A stretch of DNA of 64,000 nt, taken from the NCBI RefSeq assembly GCF_002933855.1, contig NZ_BFAQ01000023.1, forward strand, positions 114,323 through 178,322. The letters are read 5' to 3'. The first letter of the stretch is position 1. Each line of letters opens with the position of its first letter. The position numbers and the translations under genes were made by a program. Below are positions 42,286 to 51,867 of this stretch, piece by piece. The stretch comes from Vibrio penaeicida (lineage in GTDB: Bacteria > Pseudomonadota > Gammaproteobacteria > Enterobacterales > Vibrionaceae). The notes beneath the pieces are model-generated. The model was not told the origin of the DNA. It saw only the letters and a program-made list of their open reading frames with translations, and did no database searches.

Positions 42286-42822
42286 TCACCGATGGCTTTT
42301 CAGTAATCCATATACCGCGTGATCAACGACTCGCCCATTGAGGTTTTCATTGCGCGTAATAACGCCTTCTAATGTCATGCCAATTCTTTCTGCAACCGCG
42401 CGGCTTGCTTGATTGTCTACGGCCGCATGCAGTTGGGCTTTCTCTAATTTTAACTCTTCGAAAATGATGTCTAACAGGGCAAGGCATGCACGGGTAACGA
42501 TCCCGTTTCCTTGTGCAGACGCTTCAAGCCAATAACCAATCTCAGCGCGGCTCAAATTGTGGTCAATCGAATTGAGTGATGCCGCGCCTACCAATTTGTC
42601 TTTATAAATAATCACGCAGGTAAGTGATTTGCCTTCAGCGTAATTCTGTAAAGACATACGAATAAAACTCAAAAAAGCGTCTTCGTTATCGCAGTGTGGC
42701 GGCCACGCTAGCCATTGAGAGAGATAATCTAAATTATCGTTGCGAATTCTTAGAAAATCCTTTGCAAATGAAGGCTGTACCAGTGCTAGCTGTATTTCAT
42801 CATCAATGTGTTTCGTGAACAT
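42286..42822 (-). CDS. RimJ/RimL-type N-acetyltransferase
   Basis: GNAT acetyltransferase of the Acetyltransf_3 (RimJ/RimL) group, 178 residues. It shows the group's pattern: LSQWLAWPPHCDNEDAFLSF near residue 35, then AEIGYWLEASAQGNGIVTRACLALLDIIFEE near 92, where Q-G-N-G-I is the acetyl-CoA loop, and AAVDNQASRAVAERIGMTLEGV near 140. Relatives acetylate the N-termini of ribosomal proteins or detoxify amines and drugs; the substrate here is unknown. The ATG at 42822 has no strong ribosome site. It faces msrA across a terminator. Confidence 0.88.
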   Translation of the reverse strand: MFTKHIDDEIQLALVQPSFAKDFLRIRNDNLDYLSQWLAWPPHCDNEDAFLSFIRMSLQNYAEGKSLTCVIIYKDKLVGAASLNSIDHNLSRAEIGYWLEASAQGNGIVTRACLALLDIIFEELKLEKAQLHAAVDNQASRAVAERIGMTLEGVITRNENLNGRVVDHAVYGLLKSHR

Positions 42823-42921
42823 TCTTATCTGATTATTTTCAAACGAAAGATGCTAAAAACGCTACTCTCGCGAAGAGTAAAGTGCAACCTCTTTGTTATC
42901 TTTTGCGTGTGAGTGAATGTG

Positions 42922-43803
42922 CTATGGGGACATCTGCGCTTCAAATTCAAAATCAGTACCGCTCACATCAGCGTCCAAGTCGATTCTGAGTGTTGTACCA
43001 GATAAGGGTTGGCGCTGTAATTCTTGCTCTGTCATGTCGTAAGATGCAGTGGTAAGTGCGAGCACTCCCTTTTCAATAAAGGTACATCGAGTGGCGTGTC
43101 GAATGGGTAAAGGGATGCTCTGGACATATTGCCCATTGCTTTCATAAACCGTAATAATGCCCGCATCCCAATGACAAACATAAAGCCTGCCTTCAGAATC
43201 GACTTTTAAACCATCAGGAAGCCCTGTTCCTTGAGGGAGTTCAACAAAAACGCGCTTTGATTGAATGGCTTTCCAGTGTGAATCCACTTGGTATCGATAC
43301 ACTTTTCTTTGGAACATATTACTGACGTATACAAACTGATTCTTTGCGTCAAATGCTATGCCATTGGTGACAGAGAAGCCGCAATCCAATTGCTGAATTT
43401 GCATCGTTTCCTTATGCAAAATGAACAGCGCTCCGTCCGGTGCTTCGAGCTCGTCTTGATTCATGGTGCCAAACCAAAGATCGCCTGCTGGGCTGACGAC
43501 TCCGTCATTGGGTCTCAAATTGGGATTGTTTTTAACGGGGCTTCCGAGGTATTCGTACCGTTGGAAATTTGGATCACTGGCGTAAATACCGATCTTGGTC
43601 ACCAACAGCCAGCCAGATTCTCGTATTTTCGCTATAGCAGTCACTGGGAGTCCGATGTGGAAACATTGTGTTTGCTTAGATTGAAGATCGAATTGGTAAA
43701 TGTAACTGGATTCAGCATCCACCCAAACCAATATCTTACCTTCAACACAGATGGGAGACTCTCCAATGATGCAAGTGGAGTCTTCTAACATGTCGTAATT
43801 CAT
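42922..43803 (-). CDS. SMP-30/gluconolactonase-family protein
   Basis: Six-bladed propeller lactonase of the SMP-30/LRE family, 293 residues from the ATG at 43803, which follows AGGAATTATC; a longer frame to 43896 has no good start. The metal-binding residues are visible in G-E-S-P near residue 14, RPNDGVVSPAGDLWFGTM near 97, SVTNGIAFD near 145 and GLPDGLKVDSEGRLYVCHW near 193. It would hydrolyse a sugar lactone in the cytoplasm, for example from an oxidised aldose. No sugar dehydrogenase is adjacent, so the substrate is open. Confidence 0.88.
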   Translation of the reverse strand: MNYDMLEDSTCIIGESPICVEGKILVWVDAESSYIYQFDLQSKQTQCFHIGLPVTAIAKIRESGWLLVTKIGIYASDPNFQRYEYLGSPVKNNPNLRPNDGVVSPAGDLWFGTMNQDELEAPDGALFILHKETMQIQQLDCGFSVTNGIAFDAKNQFVYVSNMFQRKVYRYQVDSHWKAIQSKRVFVELPQGTGLPDGLKVDSEGRLYVCHWDAGIITVYESNGQYVQSIPLPIRHATRCTFIEKGVLALTTASYDMTEQELQRQPLSGTTLRIDLDADVSGTDFEFEAQMSP

Positions 43804-43834
43804 GATAATTCCTAGAACACAGGGAATGAAAAGG

Positions 43835-43856
43835 GCGGCACCCCTATGAGTGCCGC
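43835..43856 (-). terminator. Terminator between the large haem protein and SMP-30 genes
   Basis: Read on the minus strand, GCGGCAC and GTGCCGC pair around an 8-base loop, and CCCTTTTCATT follows. It lies 7 bp after the stop of the 1,815-residue gene. Confidence 0.75.
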
Positions 43857-43862
43857 ATTGGA

Positions 43863-46800
43863 TTACTGGGTTAGCCTGAGGCGAGCATTTGCCCAATCTG
43901 CGTGGTCGTGACCAATCCCATCACCGGCTCCGTTCACTTTCAGGGTGAGTGAGGTAGCGTTAGAAGGTATCGATACATTGACCTGCTCGGCTGCACCACT
44001 TCCCGTCAGCGTGGCGCTTTGGAACATCTGCACGCCATCAACGTCTACCTGAAAAACAACCGATCCTTGATTGCCGACTTCATCATCTACGCCAATATTG
44101 GCGCTGAATTGATTGTAGGTACCAGCCGGGATCTGATACGTGATAACGGAGTTAGCATGAACGCCAAGCCCTTTGCTATAGGACTGACCCGCAATGGTGA
44201 TGGTGTTGCCATCGGAATCGCCTTGTTCACCATTAGAGCGATCTTTTTCCATGTTTCCCCATCCGTTACTCGATGACGTTTCTGCTAAATCGCTTACGTA
44301 TACATAGGTTGGGGTCGCCGGAATCGACTGTTCTGTACGGAATAAGCTTCCATCACCGGGATCTTGGGGGTGTTGCCAATTGGTGCCACCGTCAGGATCG
44401 AACGCAAACCCGATGCCCGAAGTCGGACCGCTGCCACCATTGCCGTTGCTGATCCGAAGTTCAAAGGCATGCCACCCAGCAGATAGGTTGAGATTGCCAG
44501 TGGCGACTTCATCGTTCCAATTGTCGCTACTCAACACCAAGGTGCCATCTATCCAAAGGCGAGTTTTGTCATCGATGTATTCCTTAAACGAAAGGTTGCC
44601 ATCGGCATCAAAAATGTAGCCTGTGTAAATCTCGGTGGTGTTCCCTGCGATGGAATCCTCGGTTTCACTCAGGGTAGAGGTCACACTGGTTTTGGGGTTA
44701 GCCGCATTGGTATTGATGTTGCCACTCACGGTGCCGTAGTAAAGACCCGCTTGGAAGCTTGGCGTAGGGTCCTGAGTGCGGAATAAGCTACCGTCACCCG
44801 GATCTTCAGGGTGGCTCCAGTTGGTTCCACCGTCTGGGTCGAACGCAAACCCTATTCCTGAAGTTGGGCCGCTACCGCCATTACCGTTGCTGATCCGCAG
44901 TTCAAAAGCATGCCATCCAGCAGACAAGTTGAGATTGCCAGTGGCGACTTCATCGTTCCAATTGTCGCTGCTCAAAACTAAGGTTCCATCGATCCACAGA
45001 CGGGTTTTATCGTCGATGTATTCTTTGAACGATATATTTCCGTCAGCATCGTAGATATAGCCTGTGTAGATCTCTGTGGTATTGCCATCAATGGAATCTT
45101 CCGTTTCACTCAAAGACGTTGTAAGCCGCGTTTTTGGGTTTTCAGTAGACGTATTGATGTTGCCCGCCACTTCGCCGTAGTACAGCCCAATTTCAGAAGG
45201 TGCGTCGCCTTTTTCACGAAGCTTGGCGTCTGCCCAGTCGGCGTGATCGTGACCAACACCGTTACCTCCATCTTTGACCACCAATTTGAGCACACTGTGT
45301 GTGGCTGAAATAGGAAGGATGACGGCATCGGTTGCACTACTGCCCGTTAATACGCCACTTTGGAAGCTGAGTACATCATCTAAGTAGACTTCGAATACAA
45401 CAGAACCATTGTTGCTGACTTCATCATCAACGCCGATGAATGCCGAAAACTGGTCGTACTCTTTTTGTGTTAAGTCATAGGTGATTTCTGAGTACGCGTG
45501 TACCCCTAAACCTTTTGAATACGTTGTGCCAGCAAGGCGTATCGGGCCACCATCATTACTGCCAGATTCACCATTACTTCGGTCTTTTTCAAATGGCCCC
45601 CACGCGTTATCTGAACTGGTTTCTGAAAGGTCGCTCAAGTAATCGTATTTCGGTGCTGGCGGCGGTTCAGGAACCACGATAGGTGGACCTTCGTATTCAA
45701 TTTGGTTGAGGTACGCCACAAGTTGGGCGCGCTCAGCCGAGTTCGATATTAAGTGCTGGTTACCGATTTGCAGCACATCATTTAACGTTGCAGCTTGCCC
45801 ATTGTGGAAATAAGGCGCGGAGTCCCACAGCCCGATAAGCGTTGGTGTATCAAAACCTACACCAGCTAAAGGTTGTGAAATACCCTGACCAGACGATGCT
45901 TGAATGGTGCCCACATCGTGACGAAGCATGTCCGTTAAATAGACGCCAGAGTGACAGGCAGCACAGCCTTTATCGACAAAGAGCTGCTTACCCGCTTGTG
46001 CTTGAGGCGTTAAATCTCCATTGGCATCTCGATGGGGGCTCTGAGGGAAACGAGCAAGACTGGAGACATAAAATGAGAGGTTATCGAGGTCGTCACTTTT
46101 TCCAGCTTTAGGAGAACCCAGAGGATCTTTCACGTCGTCGAATAACGCGTCGTCAATAAACCCTCGGCCACCAAATGCGAAGCGAATATCATTTTCAAAA
46201 TCGTGGATTTCGTCAAAATTCGCTGTCCAGTGTACTCGACCATTTCCTAGCCCTGTACGCCCAAGTAATGGAATAGTGTTTCGCAGCCCTTCACCGCGAT
46301 CAGTAAAGTCCCAAACTCGACCATCGGAATCGCCTCCGGTATGGCAGCTGGCGCAAGAGAGATATCCATCTTGTGTCATGCGGGCATCGGCAGCGTTGTG
46401 GAAGATTTTTTTGCCAGCTAACACTCTTGGGTGAAGCGTTTCGTTGCTAACCGTTGCCACTTCTGCCACACGCGTAATGTCGCCTTGCTGGCTTTCGAAG
46501 TTGCTAACGTCATACACCACCACAGAGCGCGATAAGAACCCATGAACAAACAGATGATCCCCAGATTTAATCAACCCGATTGGCGCTTGACCGCTGTTTG
46601 CCAGCTCATTAACTCGGTTTAAGTTGTAAGCATCGCGAATTTCGACACTGTTTTGTCCTTCTACCGCGATGTAAGCGTAATCACCTAATGTGCTAAAAGC
46701 GATGGCTTTAGGCTGTGCGCGGTTATCGATATCGAGTTGCACATTGGGCAACTCTTGATTCGTGTTCAGGTCAATCTGAGAAACAATGGCACGAATGGTG

Positions 46801-49310
46801 GTTTCAAACGTGAGCGTTTTGTTTTCGTCGTTCTCTTTAAAAGGACCGCGATCAACATTGGCTTTATTTGAAGGAATCCATGCTCTAAGACCATCCGGAG
46901 AAATGGTGATCCCATTGAGGTAGTTGGGTATTCCTCGGCTTCTGTCGGGACCATCAATCGTACTGGTGTCTTTTACCAGCGATATCACCTGAGTAACCGA
47001 TAAGTTGTTGATACTGACTTCAACCACTTCTGCCTGTTGTTGTGGCGAAATAAATCGAGTGACGTATGCGGTGTCTGAATCTGTGCTTATCGCGAGCCCT
47101 CTTGCAGAGTGACCAATGGTGACGGATCCAACTTGCGCCCCTGTACTGGGGTTAAGTTTGAGTAACTGACCGCTGGCTTGAAGAGTAACGAGTGCGGCGT
47201 TGTTGTCGGGTGTAAACGCAATACCGTAGGGCTGAGAAGCTCTTGGCAAAGCGATATCCCTAATCTTAGATCCTTGAGTGGATAAGACGGTAATGGAGTC
47301 ACTGTGTTGGTTGACAGCCCATACATCACCATTGGGTGCGATGGCTAAGGTTCTGGGGCGATCGCCTACAGGGGTTTCCCAAAGCTTATTGAAAGGGCTG
47401 TTTGTCGATAGCGCAGTGACGGTGTCGTTGTCCTCGTTCACCACAAAAGCGCGATTGCCAGATTTGGCAATGGTCGATGCCGTTGAAGGAGGCGTCGATG
47501 TTGTTGGATGGTAAGCGGTGATAAGCCCAGATTTTGTAGAACTGAAGTTAGATTCCCGCACTGTAACAATTGGGGACCAATGACCGGGTGACGAATACAC
47601 ATGGCTTGCCGCAGAGTTTGAAGAAAAGGGGGTAGGGGATGTTCCATCTCCGAAATTCCATGAGTATTCCAAAGCGCCACCATTAATTGGGCTGGCCGAT
47701 GCACTCACGCTGATACTTTGCCCGACTTGAGTGGTGGACGGAATGGAAACGGTGGCGTTGTGTGAGGCAATGTTACCCGTTGAAAACAGGTATTGCTGAT
47801 ACGGCATGGAGTTCCCTGCGAAGTCCTGAATACCGTCGATAGTCACTACATAGATTTGGTTGGTGCTGAGGTTTTGGGAGGGAGTGAAATGAACGAATCC
47901 CAAGTTTACACTGTAAATACCTTGAATCGGGGTATTGTCACTAAGCTTATTGATTTTAAACGTTGTTGAGTTAACAGACTCCATCAATATGCTGTCTGAA
48001 AGCGCCAAACCAATTCGAGTGGTAACTGGAACCTGCGTGGATTCACTGGCTGGCATGGCTCTGACAATTTGAGGTGGCGCGGTATCTTGATTGGTTTGTT
48101 GGGCAATCAGACCACTGCCGCTGCCGTGGTCATTCCCAACCCAAATCATATTACCGAATGCAAAGACTTGCCCATGATCGGTATCCGAGCCTGTGGCGTT
48201 CAATGAACCTGTACCAATAGACGAAATATTATTGATATCGGAGACATTCAAGACTGAAATATCATCTTGATTACCTAGCATTAAGCGATCGTCCTGAAGG
48301 TTACAGTAAAGGTTTACAAAGCCACTTTCTGATTCACTCAGTAATGAAATAGGATCGGATGTGGTGTCATAAATCCTAAGATTATCCCCTGCGCTCCTTG
48401 CGCCAAAATAGGCGCGTTTTCCATCCCAACAAGATGCATAGTACTTTTCTGGAAGGCGTGAATGTGTTTTCACTAAGGTGGGGTTTTCAGGATCGTCTAT
48501 GTTGAGAATGGAGAATCCATTGGTCGTTTCCATACTGGATAGGAACATTTCATTCCCTACAGCAAATACTGGACCTACGTTGAAGTTACCGAGTTGGCTT
48601 GTTGGAATGGTTTTGACCACGGTTGGATTATCAACATTCGATGTATTAACGATGGTTAGCCCGGCGTTTCCTCGTGAAACATACAAATAGGGGGCTTGCC
48701 AGAAAAGCTGCCATGACACATTGTTGTAATCACCAAAGTTAACCCCTGAAATCGCAAGCTTACTGCGTTGAATCGGGTTATTTACGTCACTCCAATCCCA
48801 AATTTCAATTCCTCTGCCTGTTTGAATGGCAATCAGGTTGTTTTCACTTAAACCGAAAGAGTGTGGTTCTCGGAAGTCGGCGGTGCGTAAGCCGTTTCCA
48901 GTTCGATGCGCATTACTTGCATCGGGTTCGTACACCCTTTTCACTAACTGAATATTTCGTGGATTGGATACATCCAATGCTATCCATCCTCCAGGACCTC
49001 CACCGCTATCGGGGGCGAATACACCAATCATGTACCCGTTCAACATAGTCATCACATTGACACCAAAATGTTTTCTACCCGGGTAATCAGGAGGAAGGAT
49101 GTCGGTGGTGTCGTCGATCAATGGCGTTGAAATCTGAGTGAATAACTCGCTTGAAGAAAACGTCACATTACCCAGCCCTGGTCCCTGCGCTGCGTTCGAA
49201 GCCCCCGATAACAGAGACACCGACAAGGCAAAATAAGCCAGTGGGTGAGTGCAATTGCTAAATAGCCGCTTGGATGTGGCACTCCAGCGGCTCAAGTTCA
49301 AAGGTTTCAT
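43863..49310 (-). CDS. Exported multidomain di-haem propeller protein, 1,815 aa
   Basis: Very large secreted protein; its overall function is unknown. In order it has a signal peptide (1-40), a beta-propeller of LVIVD-like repeats (about 50-410), a Big_5-type domain (about 415-510, PQIVRAMPASESTQVPVTTR), a PKD domain (about 515-600, YSWNFGDGT), a YVTN/YncE-type propeller (about 620-960), and a di-haem cytochrome-c-peroxidase-like region with C-A-S-C-H at 986-990 and C-A-A-C-H at 1116-1120. Then follow an NPCBM-like domain (about 1223-1363), two PA14-like domains in tandem (1364-1658, almost identical) and a second NPCBM-like domain (about 1671-1815). The last four suggest carbohydrate binding. 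The haems imply electron transfer or peroxidase activity outside the inner membrane. Confidence 0.88.
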   Translation of the reverse strand: MKPLNLSRWSATSKRLFSNCTHPLAYFALSVSLLSGASNAAQGPGLGNVTFSSSELFTQISTPLIDDTTDILPPDYPGRKHFGVNVMTMLNGYMIGVFAPDSGGGPGGWIALDVSNPRNIQLVKRVYEPDASNAHRTGNGLRTADFREPHSFGLSENNLIAIQTGRGIEIWDWSDVNNPIQRSKLAISGVNFGDYNNVSWQLFWQAPYLYVSRGNAGLTIVNTSNVDNPTVVKTIPTSQLGNFNVGPVFAVGNEMFLSSMETTNGFSILNIDDPENPTLVKTHSRLPEKYYASCWDGKRAYFGARSAGDNLRIYDTTSDPISLLSESESGFVNLYCNLQDDRLMLGNQDDISVLNVSDINNISSIGTGSLNATGSDTDHGQVFAFGNMIWVGNDHGSGSGLIAQQTNQDTAPPQIVRAMPASESTQVPVTTRIGLALSDSILMESVNSTTFKINKLSDNTPIQGIYSVNLGFVHFTPSQNLSTNQIYVVTIDGIQDFAGNSMPYQQYLFSTGNIASHNATVSIPSTTQVGQSISVSASASPINGGALEYSWNFGDGTSPTPFSSNSAASHVYSSPGHWSPIVTVRESNFSSTKSGLITAYHPTTSTPPSTASTIAKSGNRAFVVNEDNDTVTALSTNSPFNKLWETPVGDRPRTLAIAPNGDVWAVNQHSDSITVLSTQGSKIRDIALPRASQPYGIAFTPDNNAALVTLQASGQLLKLNPSTGAQVGSVTIGHSARGLAISTDSDTAYVTRFISPQQQAEVVEVSINNLSVTQVISLVKDTSTIDGPDRSRGIPNYLNGITISPDGLRAWIPSNKANVDRGPFKENDENKTLTFETTIRAIVSQIDLNTNQELPNVQLDIDNRAQPKAIAFSTLGDYAYIAVEGQNSVEIRDAYNLNRVNELANSGQAPIGLIKSGDHLFVHGFLSRSVVVYDVSNFESQQGDITRVAEVATVSNETLHPRVLAGKKIFHNAADARMTQDGYLSCASCHTGGDSDGRVWDFTDRGEGLRNTIPLLGRTGLGNGRVHWTANFDEIHDFENDIRFAFGGRGFIDDALFDDVKDPLGSPKAGKSDDLDNLSFYVSSLARFPQSPHRDANGDLTPQAQAGKQLFVDKGCAACHSGVYLTDMLRHDVGTIQASSGQGISQPLAGVGFDTPTLIGLWDSAPYFHNGQAATLNDVLQIGNQHLISNSAERAQLVAYLNQIEYEGPPIVVPEPPPAPKYDYLSDLSETSSDNAWGPFEKDRSNGESGSNDGGPIRLAGTTYSKGLGVHAYSEITYDLTQKEYDQFSAFIGVDDEVSNNGSVVFEVYLDDVLSFQSGVLTGSSATDAVILPISATHSVLKLVVKDGGNGVGHDHADWADAKLREKGDAPSEIGLYYGEVAGNINTSTENPKTRLTTSLSETEDSIDGNTTEIYTGYIYDADGNISFKEYIDDKTRLWIDGTLVLSSDNWNDEVATGNLNLSAGWHAFELRISNGNGGSGPTSGIGFAFDPDGGTNWSHPEDPGDGSLFRTQDPTPSFQAGLYYGTVSGNINTNAANPKTSVTSTLSETEDSIAGNTTEIYTGYIFDADGNLSFKEYIDDKTRLWIDGTLVLSSDNWNDEVATGNLNLSAGWHAFELRISNGNGGSGPTSGIGFAFDPDGGTNWQHPQDPGDGSLFRTEQSIPATPTYVYVSDLAETSSSNGWGNMEKDRSNGEQGDSDGNTITIAGQSYSKGLGVHANSVITYQIPAGTYNQFSANIGVDDEVGNQGSVVFQVDVDGVQMFQSATLTGSGAAEQVNVSIPSNATSLTLKVNGAGDGIGHDHADWANARLRLTQ
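44339..45220 (-). repeat. 441-bp tandem duplication in the large haem protein gene
   Basis: Two consecutive 441-bp units (44339-44779 and 44780-45220, 147 codons each) code for the PA14-like domains. Their protein sequences differ at only a small number of positions, but the DNA differs at many third codon positions. So the duplication is old enough for silent drift and is held by selection on the protein, which makes a recent assembly error unlikely. Confidence 0.9.
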
Positions 49311-49512
49311 TACTCGAATACCTCGTTTCAGTATTGAACTATGCCATTTCTTTACTGGTTAACTACACGCAATAGCGCGGTAGTGACCACCTTATGAAAG
49401 AAATTAGCGCCAGTGTAAATTGGTGTGTAACGGCCACGGTTATTGATTTCGTTTATATTTTTGAGCTGCTCTATGGCAATAAAGTGAATGGCTCTGTTAC
49501 GTTGTGTTCTCC

Positions 49513-51012
49513 TTATTTAGGTGGAAAGTGGTTGATCCAATCCGACACATGACGATATCGGGCAAATCTTTTGGCTAGCTCAGCATGGCGGGTAGAATCA
49601 GGCATAAAAACCTGCACCTTGCTACGCATAGATTTGACGGAATCTTCAAATGTAGTAAAAAAGCCAGCGGTGTAGGCCGCTGCCATCGCGACACCTTTCG
49701 CGCCAGATTCACTGCATTGCGTGATGTGTATTTCAACATTAAGTACATCGGCAAACAGTTGGCACCAAAATTCGCTTTTTGCTCCTCCTCCAGTGAGTAA
49801 CGCGTGAGAAAAGTGGATTCCCGCTTTGTTCAGTTTCATTACGTGTTCTAAGTGCCCAAAGGAGATGCCTTCGTACACCGCATAAAGTAAGTCAGGCTTT
49901 TTATGCCATCCCGCCAAATCGAAAAAGTTACCTCTGGCAGCACAGTTGTCTCCTGATCCGTACAAGTAAGGGTGAAACAAAGGCAACTTAGAATTAAATT
50001 CAACCTGCTCAATCTGTTGATTGCACACATCAAAAATACTTTGATTTAGAGAAGCCGCTTGTTGCTTTTCAAGTGCAAAGAATTCCCGTACAAACCATTC
50101 AAGGTTCGAGGCTGAAGTAGCACTGTTTTCCATGGCAAGAAATCGCTCTTGGGGGAACAAACAGGTCATAAAAAGCTGTTCACTCGGCAAGGTCTTGGTG
50201 ACCACTTGGTTTATGCTCCAAGTGCCCGTGACAATGGAAGCATCGTTGCTGTCCCAAACACCAGACCCGATTGCGCTGGCGACAACGTCCAGCATGCCGC
50301 CGACAACTGGGATGCCTTCAGGTAATCCCGTAAGCTCAGATGCTTTTGCTGTCACGTGACCAAGAAGCTGTTCACTTTGGATTGGTGCTGGGATTGCTGC
50401 AGCGATATCATTGATGTCGAAGAGCGTGAGCAATTCAGTGCTGATGTCATCTTGGGTAAAATCAAAGAGTCCAGACGCGCTTAAATCGCTGTAATCGGTT
50501 TTTATCTGATCGGTAAGGCAGAAGTTTAAATAGTCTTTACAGAAAAACACCGTGCCGATATTGGCGTACAAGGATGATCGGTTTTTCTTTAGCCATTTCA
50601 GTAATGTCGCGGTTTGTGAAGACCAAGATCCTTGCCGATTTAAGGTGCGCATTCTGCTGTAGTGGGTACCAGCTTGAAAGTCTGCGACGAGATCACCGGC
50701 GCGGCTATCCAAAGATTGAATCGCCAGCAACGGCTGGTGGTGTTTATCCAAGAGATAAGCACCATTTCCATGCCCACTTACCCCGATTGCCGAAATCTGA
50801 ATCCCCGAAAGCGCTGGGTGCGCCAAAACGTCGCCAATCGCTTCGCAAGCCAGCAGCCATAATCGACCCATATCGAGTTCGGTATGATCCGGCTCGGGGT
50901 ATTGAGTTTCGATTGCTCGCGCTGCGGAGACAATTTCGTTACCTGCGGCATCAAAAATGGCTGCTTTAATCGCTGTATTTCCACAGTCTAATCCAAGGAC
51001 GACGTCCGACAT
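49513..51012 (-). CDS. FGGY-family carbohydrate kinase
   Basis: Sugar or polyol kinase with the actin-like FGGY fold, 499 residues, closest in style to xylulose/L-xylulose kinases and the erythritol kinase EryA. The phosphate-binding strand is GLDCGNTAIKAAIFD at residue 6, IGVSGHGNGAYLLD near 77 contacts substrate, the GGMLDVVASAIGSGV segment near 238 supplies the catalytic Asp, and ALLTGGGAKSEFWCQLFAD near 408 with SGAKGVAMAAAYTAG near 440 binds adenine. It would phosphorylate the imported compound. It is the last gene of a long minus-strand operon. Its start lies 9 bases after the aldolase stop. Confidence 0.9.
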   Translation of the reverse strand: MSDVVLGLDCGNTAIKAAIFDAAGNEIVSAARAIETQYPEPDHTELDMGRLWLLACEAIGDVLAHPALSGIQISAIGVSGHGNGAYLLDKHHQPLLAIQSLDSRAGDLVADFQAGTHYSRMRTLNRQGSWSSQTATLLKWLKKNRSSLYANIGTVFFCKDYLNFCLTDQIKTDYSDLSASGLFDFTQDDISTELLTLFDINDIAAAIPAPIQSEQLLGHVTAKASELTGLPEGIPVVGGMLDVVASAIGSGVWDSNDASIVTGTWSINQVVTKTLPSEQLFMTCLFPQERFLAMENSATSASNLEWFVREFFALEKQQAASLNQSIFDVCNQQIEQVEFNSKLPLFHPYLYGSGDNCAARGNFFDLAGWHKKPDLLYAVYEGISFGHLEHVMKLNKAGIHFSHALLTGGGAKSEFWCQLFADVLNVEIHITQCSESGAKGVAMAAAYTAGFFTTFEDSVKSMRSKVQVFMPDSTRHAELAKRFARYRHVSDWINHFPPK

Positions 51013-51021
51013 GGATTCCCC

Positions 51022-51867
51022 TTAGTATTCGCGTTGGTAAATATTCATGGCATCTGCAACCGAGGCGTCATCGTGAATCATTGCCATCAATGCACTGACC
51101 ACTTTTGCAGGGTTTGAGTGTTGGTAGATGTTACGACCATAGACCATACCCAATGCACCTTGATCAAGTAGAGCCCTTGCTTTGGTGAAGACACTTTCAA
51201 TATCTTCTTTGCCCCCACCTCGTACCAATACAGGGCAACGTGCCGCTTCTACTACCTTATGGAAGTCATTGGCATCTTTGGTTGGGTCGGCTTTGATGAT
51301 GTCGGCACCGAGCTCTCGACCTACGCGAACTAAGGTGACAATTTTTTCGCAATCGCCATCCACCATGTATCCGCCGTTTCCGGAATTTGGCTGCATGACT
51401 AAAGGTTCAATCATGAGTGGCATACCGTACTTCTCACAATCCAGCTTCACCTTGCTGATATTGTCGATGCACTGGCGGAATAATTCTGGTTCGTCGGGCA
51501 GCATGAACAAGTTCACCACTACACAAGCCGCATCCATTTGAACGGCTTGCAATACTGGGTCTTGGTGATTTTGCAACATTGCCCACATCACTCGATGACG
51601 TTCGGCGTTATATGGGTTACCTAGGTCAATTCGCATCACCAAAGCGGGTTTGTTTTTGCCTTCAACGTTTTGCAGTAGATCGCTTTGCCCGTAAGTCATT
51701 TGAATGGCATCAGGTTGTGCGCTGACCAATTGCTCCACGACCGAGGGCATATTTTCTAGTCCATCGAGAAAAGAAGGTTCGTTACATACACCGTGGTCGA
51801 TAGCGACATCCAAGCAACGGCCGTGTTTCATTAGCCGCTTCATCCTTACTTTTTTACTCATATACAT
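51022..51867 (-). CDS. Class I aldolase of the DhnA/DeoC-LacD group
   Basis: Schiff-base aldolase with a TIM barrel, 281 residues, resembling DhnA-type fructose-bisphosphate aldolases and LsrF. Recognised parts are CLDVAIDHGVCNEP near residue 17, DAIQMTYGQSDLL near 51, ADIIKADPTKDAND near 188 with the probable Schiff-base lysine, CPVLVRGGGKED near 213, and GALGMVYGRNIYQHSNP near 237, where the phosphate of the substrate binds. It probably splits a phosphorylated ketose to a triose phosphate plus an aldehyde. The gene overlaps the end of the GlpD-like gene by 14 bases; two ATGs (51867, 51861) could serve as start. Confidence 0.88.
   Translation of the reverse strand: MYMSKKVRMKRLMKHGRCLDVAIDHGVCNEPSFLDGLENMPSVVEQLVSAQPDAIQMTYGQSDLLQNVEGKNKPALVMRIDLGNPYNAERHRVMWAMLQNHQDPVLQAVQMDAACVVVNLFMLPDEPELFRQCIDNISKVKLDCEKYGMPLMIEPLVMQPNSGNGGYMVDGDCEKIVTLVRVGRELGADIIKADPTKDANDFHKVVEAARCPVLVRGGGKEDIESVFTKARALLDQGALGMVYGRNIYQHSNPAKVVSALMAMIHDDASVADAMNIYQREY

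Noticed and set aside
44339..45220. 441-bp duplication considered as an assembly artefact
   Set aside because: The two units differ at many silent positions, so they are distinct genomic copies.
50574..50969. 131-codon frame opposite the FGGY kinase gene
   Set aside because: Antisense shadow of a conserved kinase; no recognisable motif.
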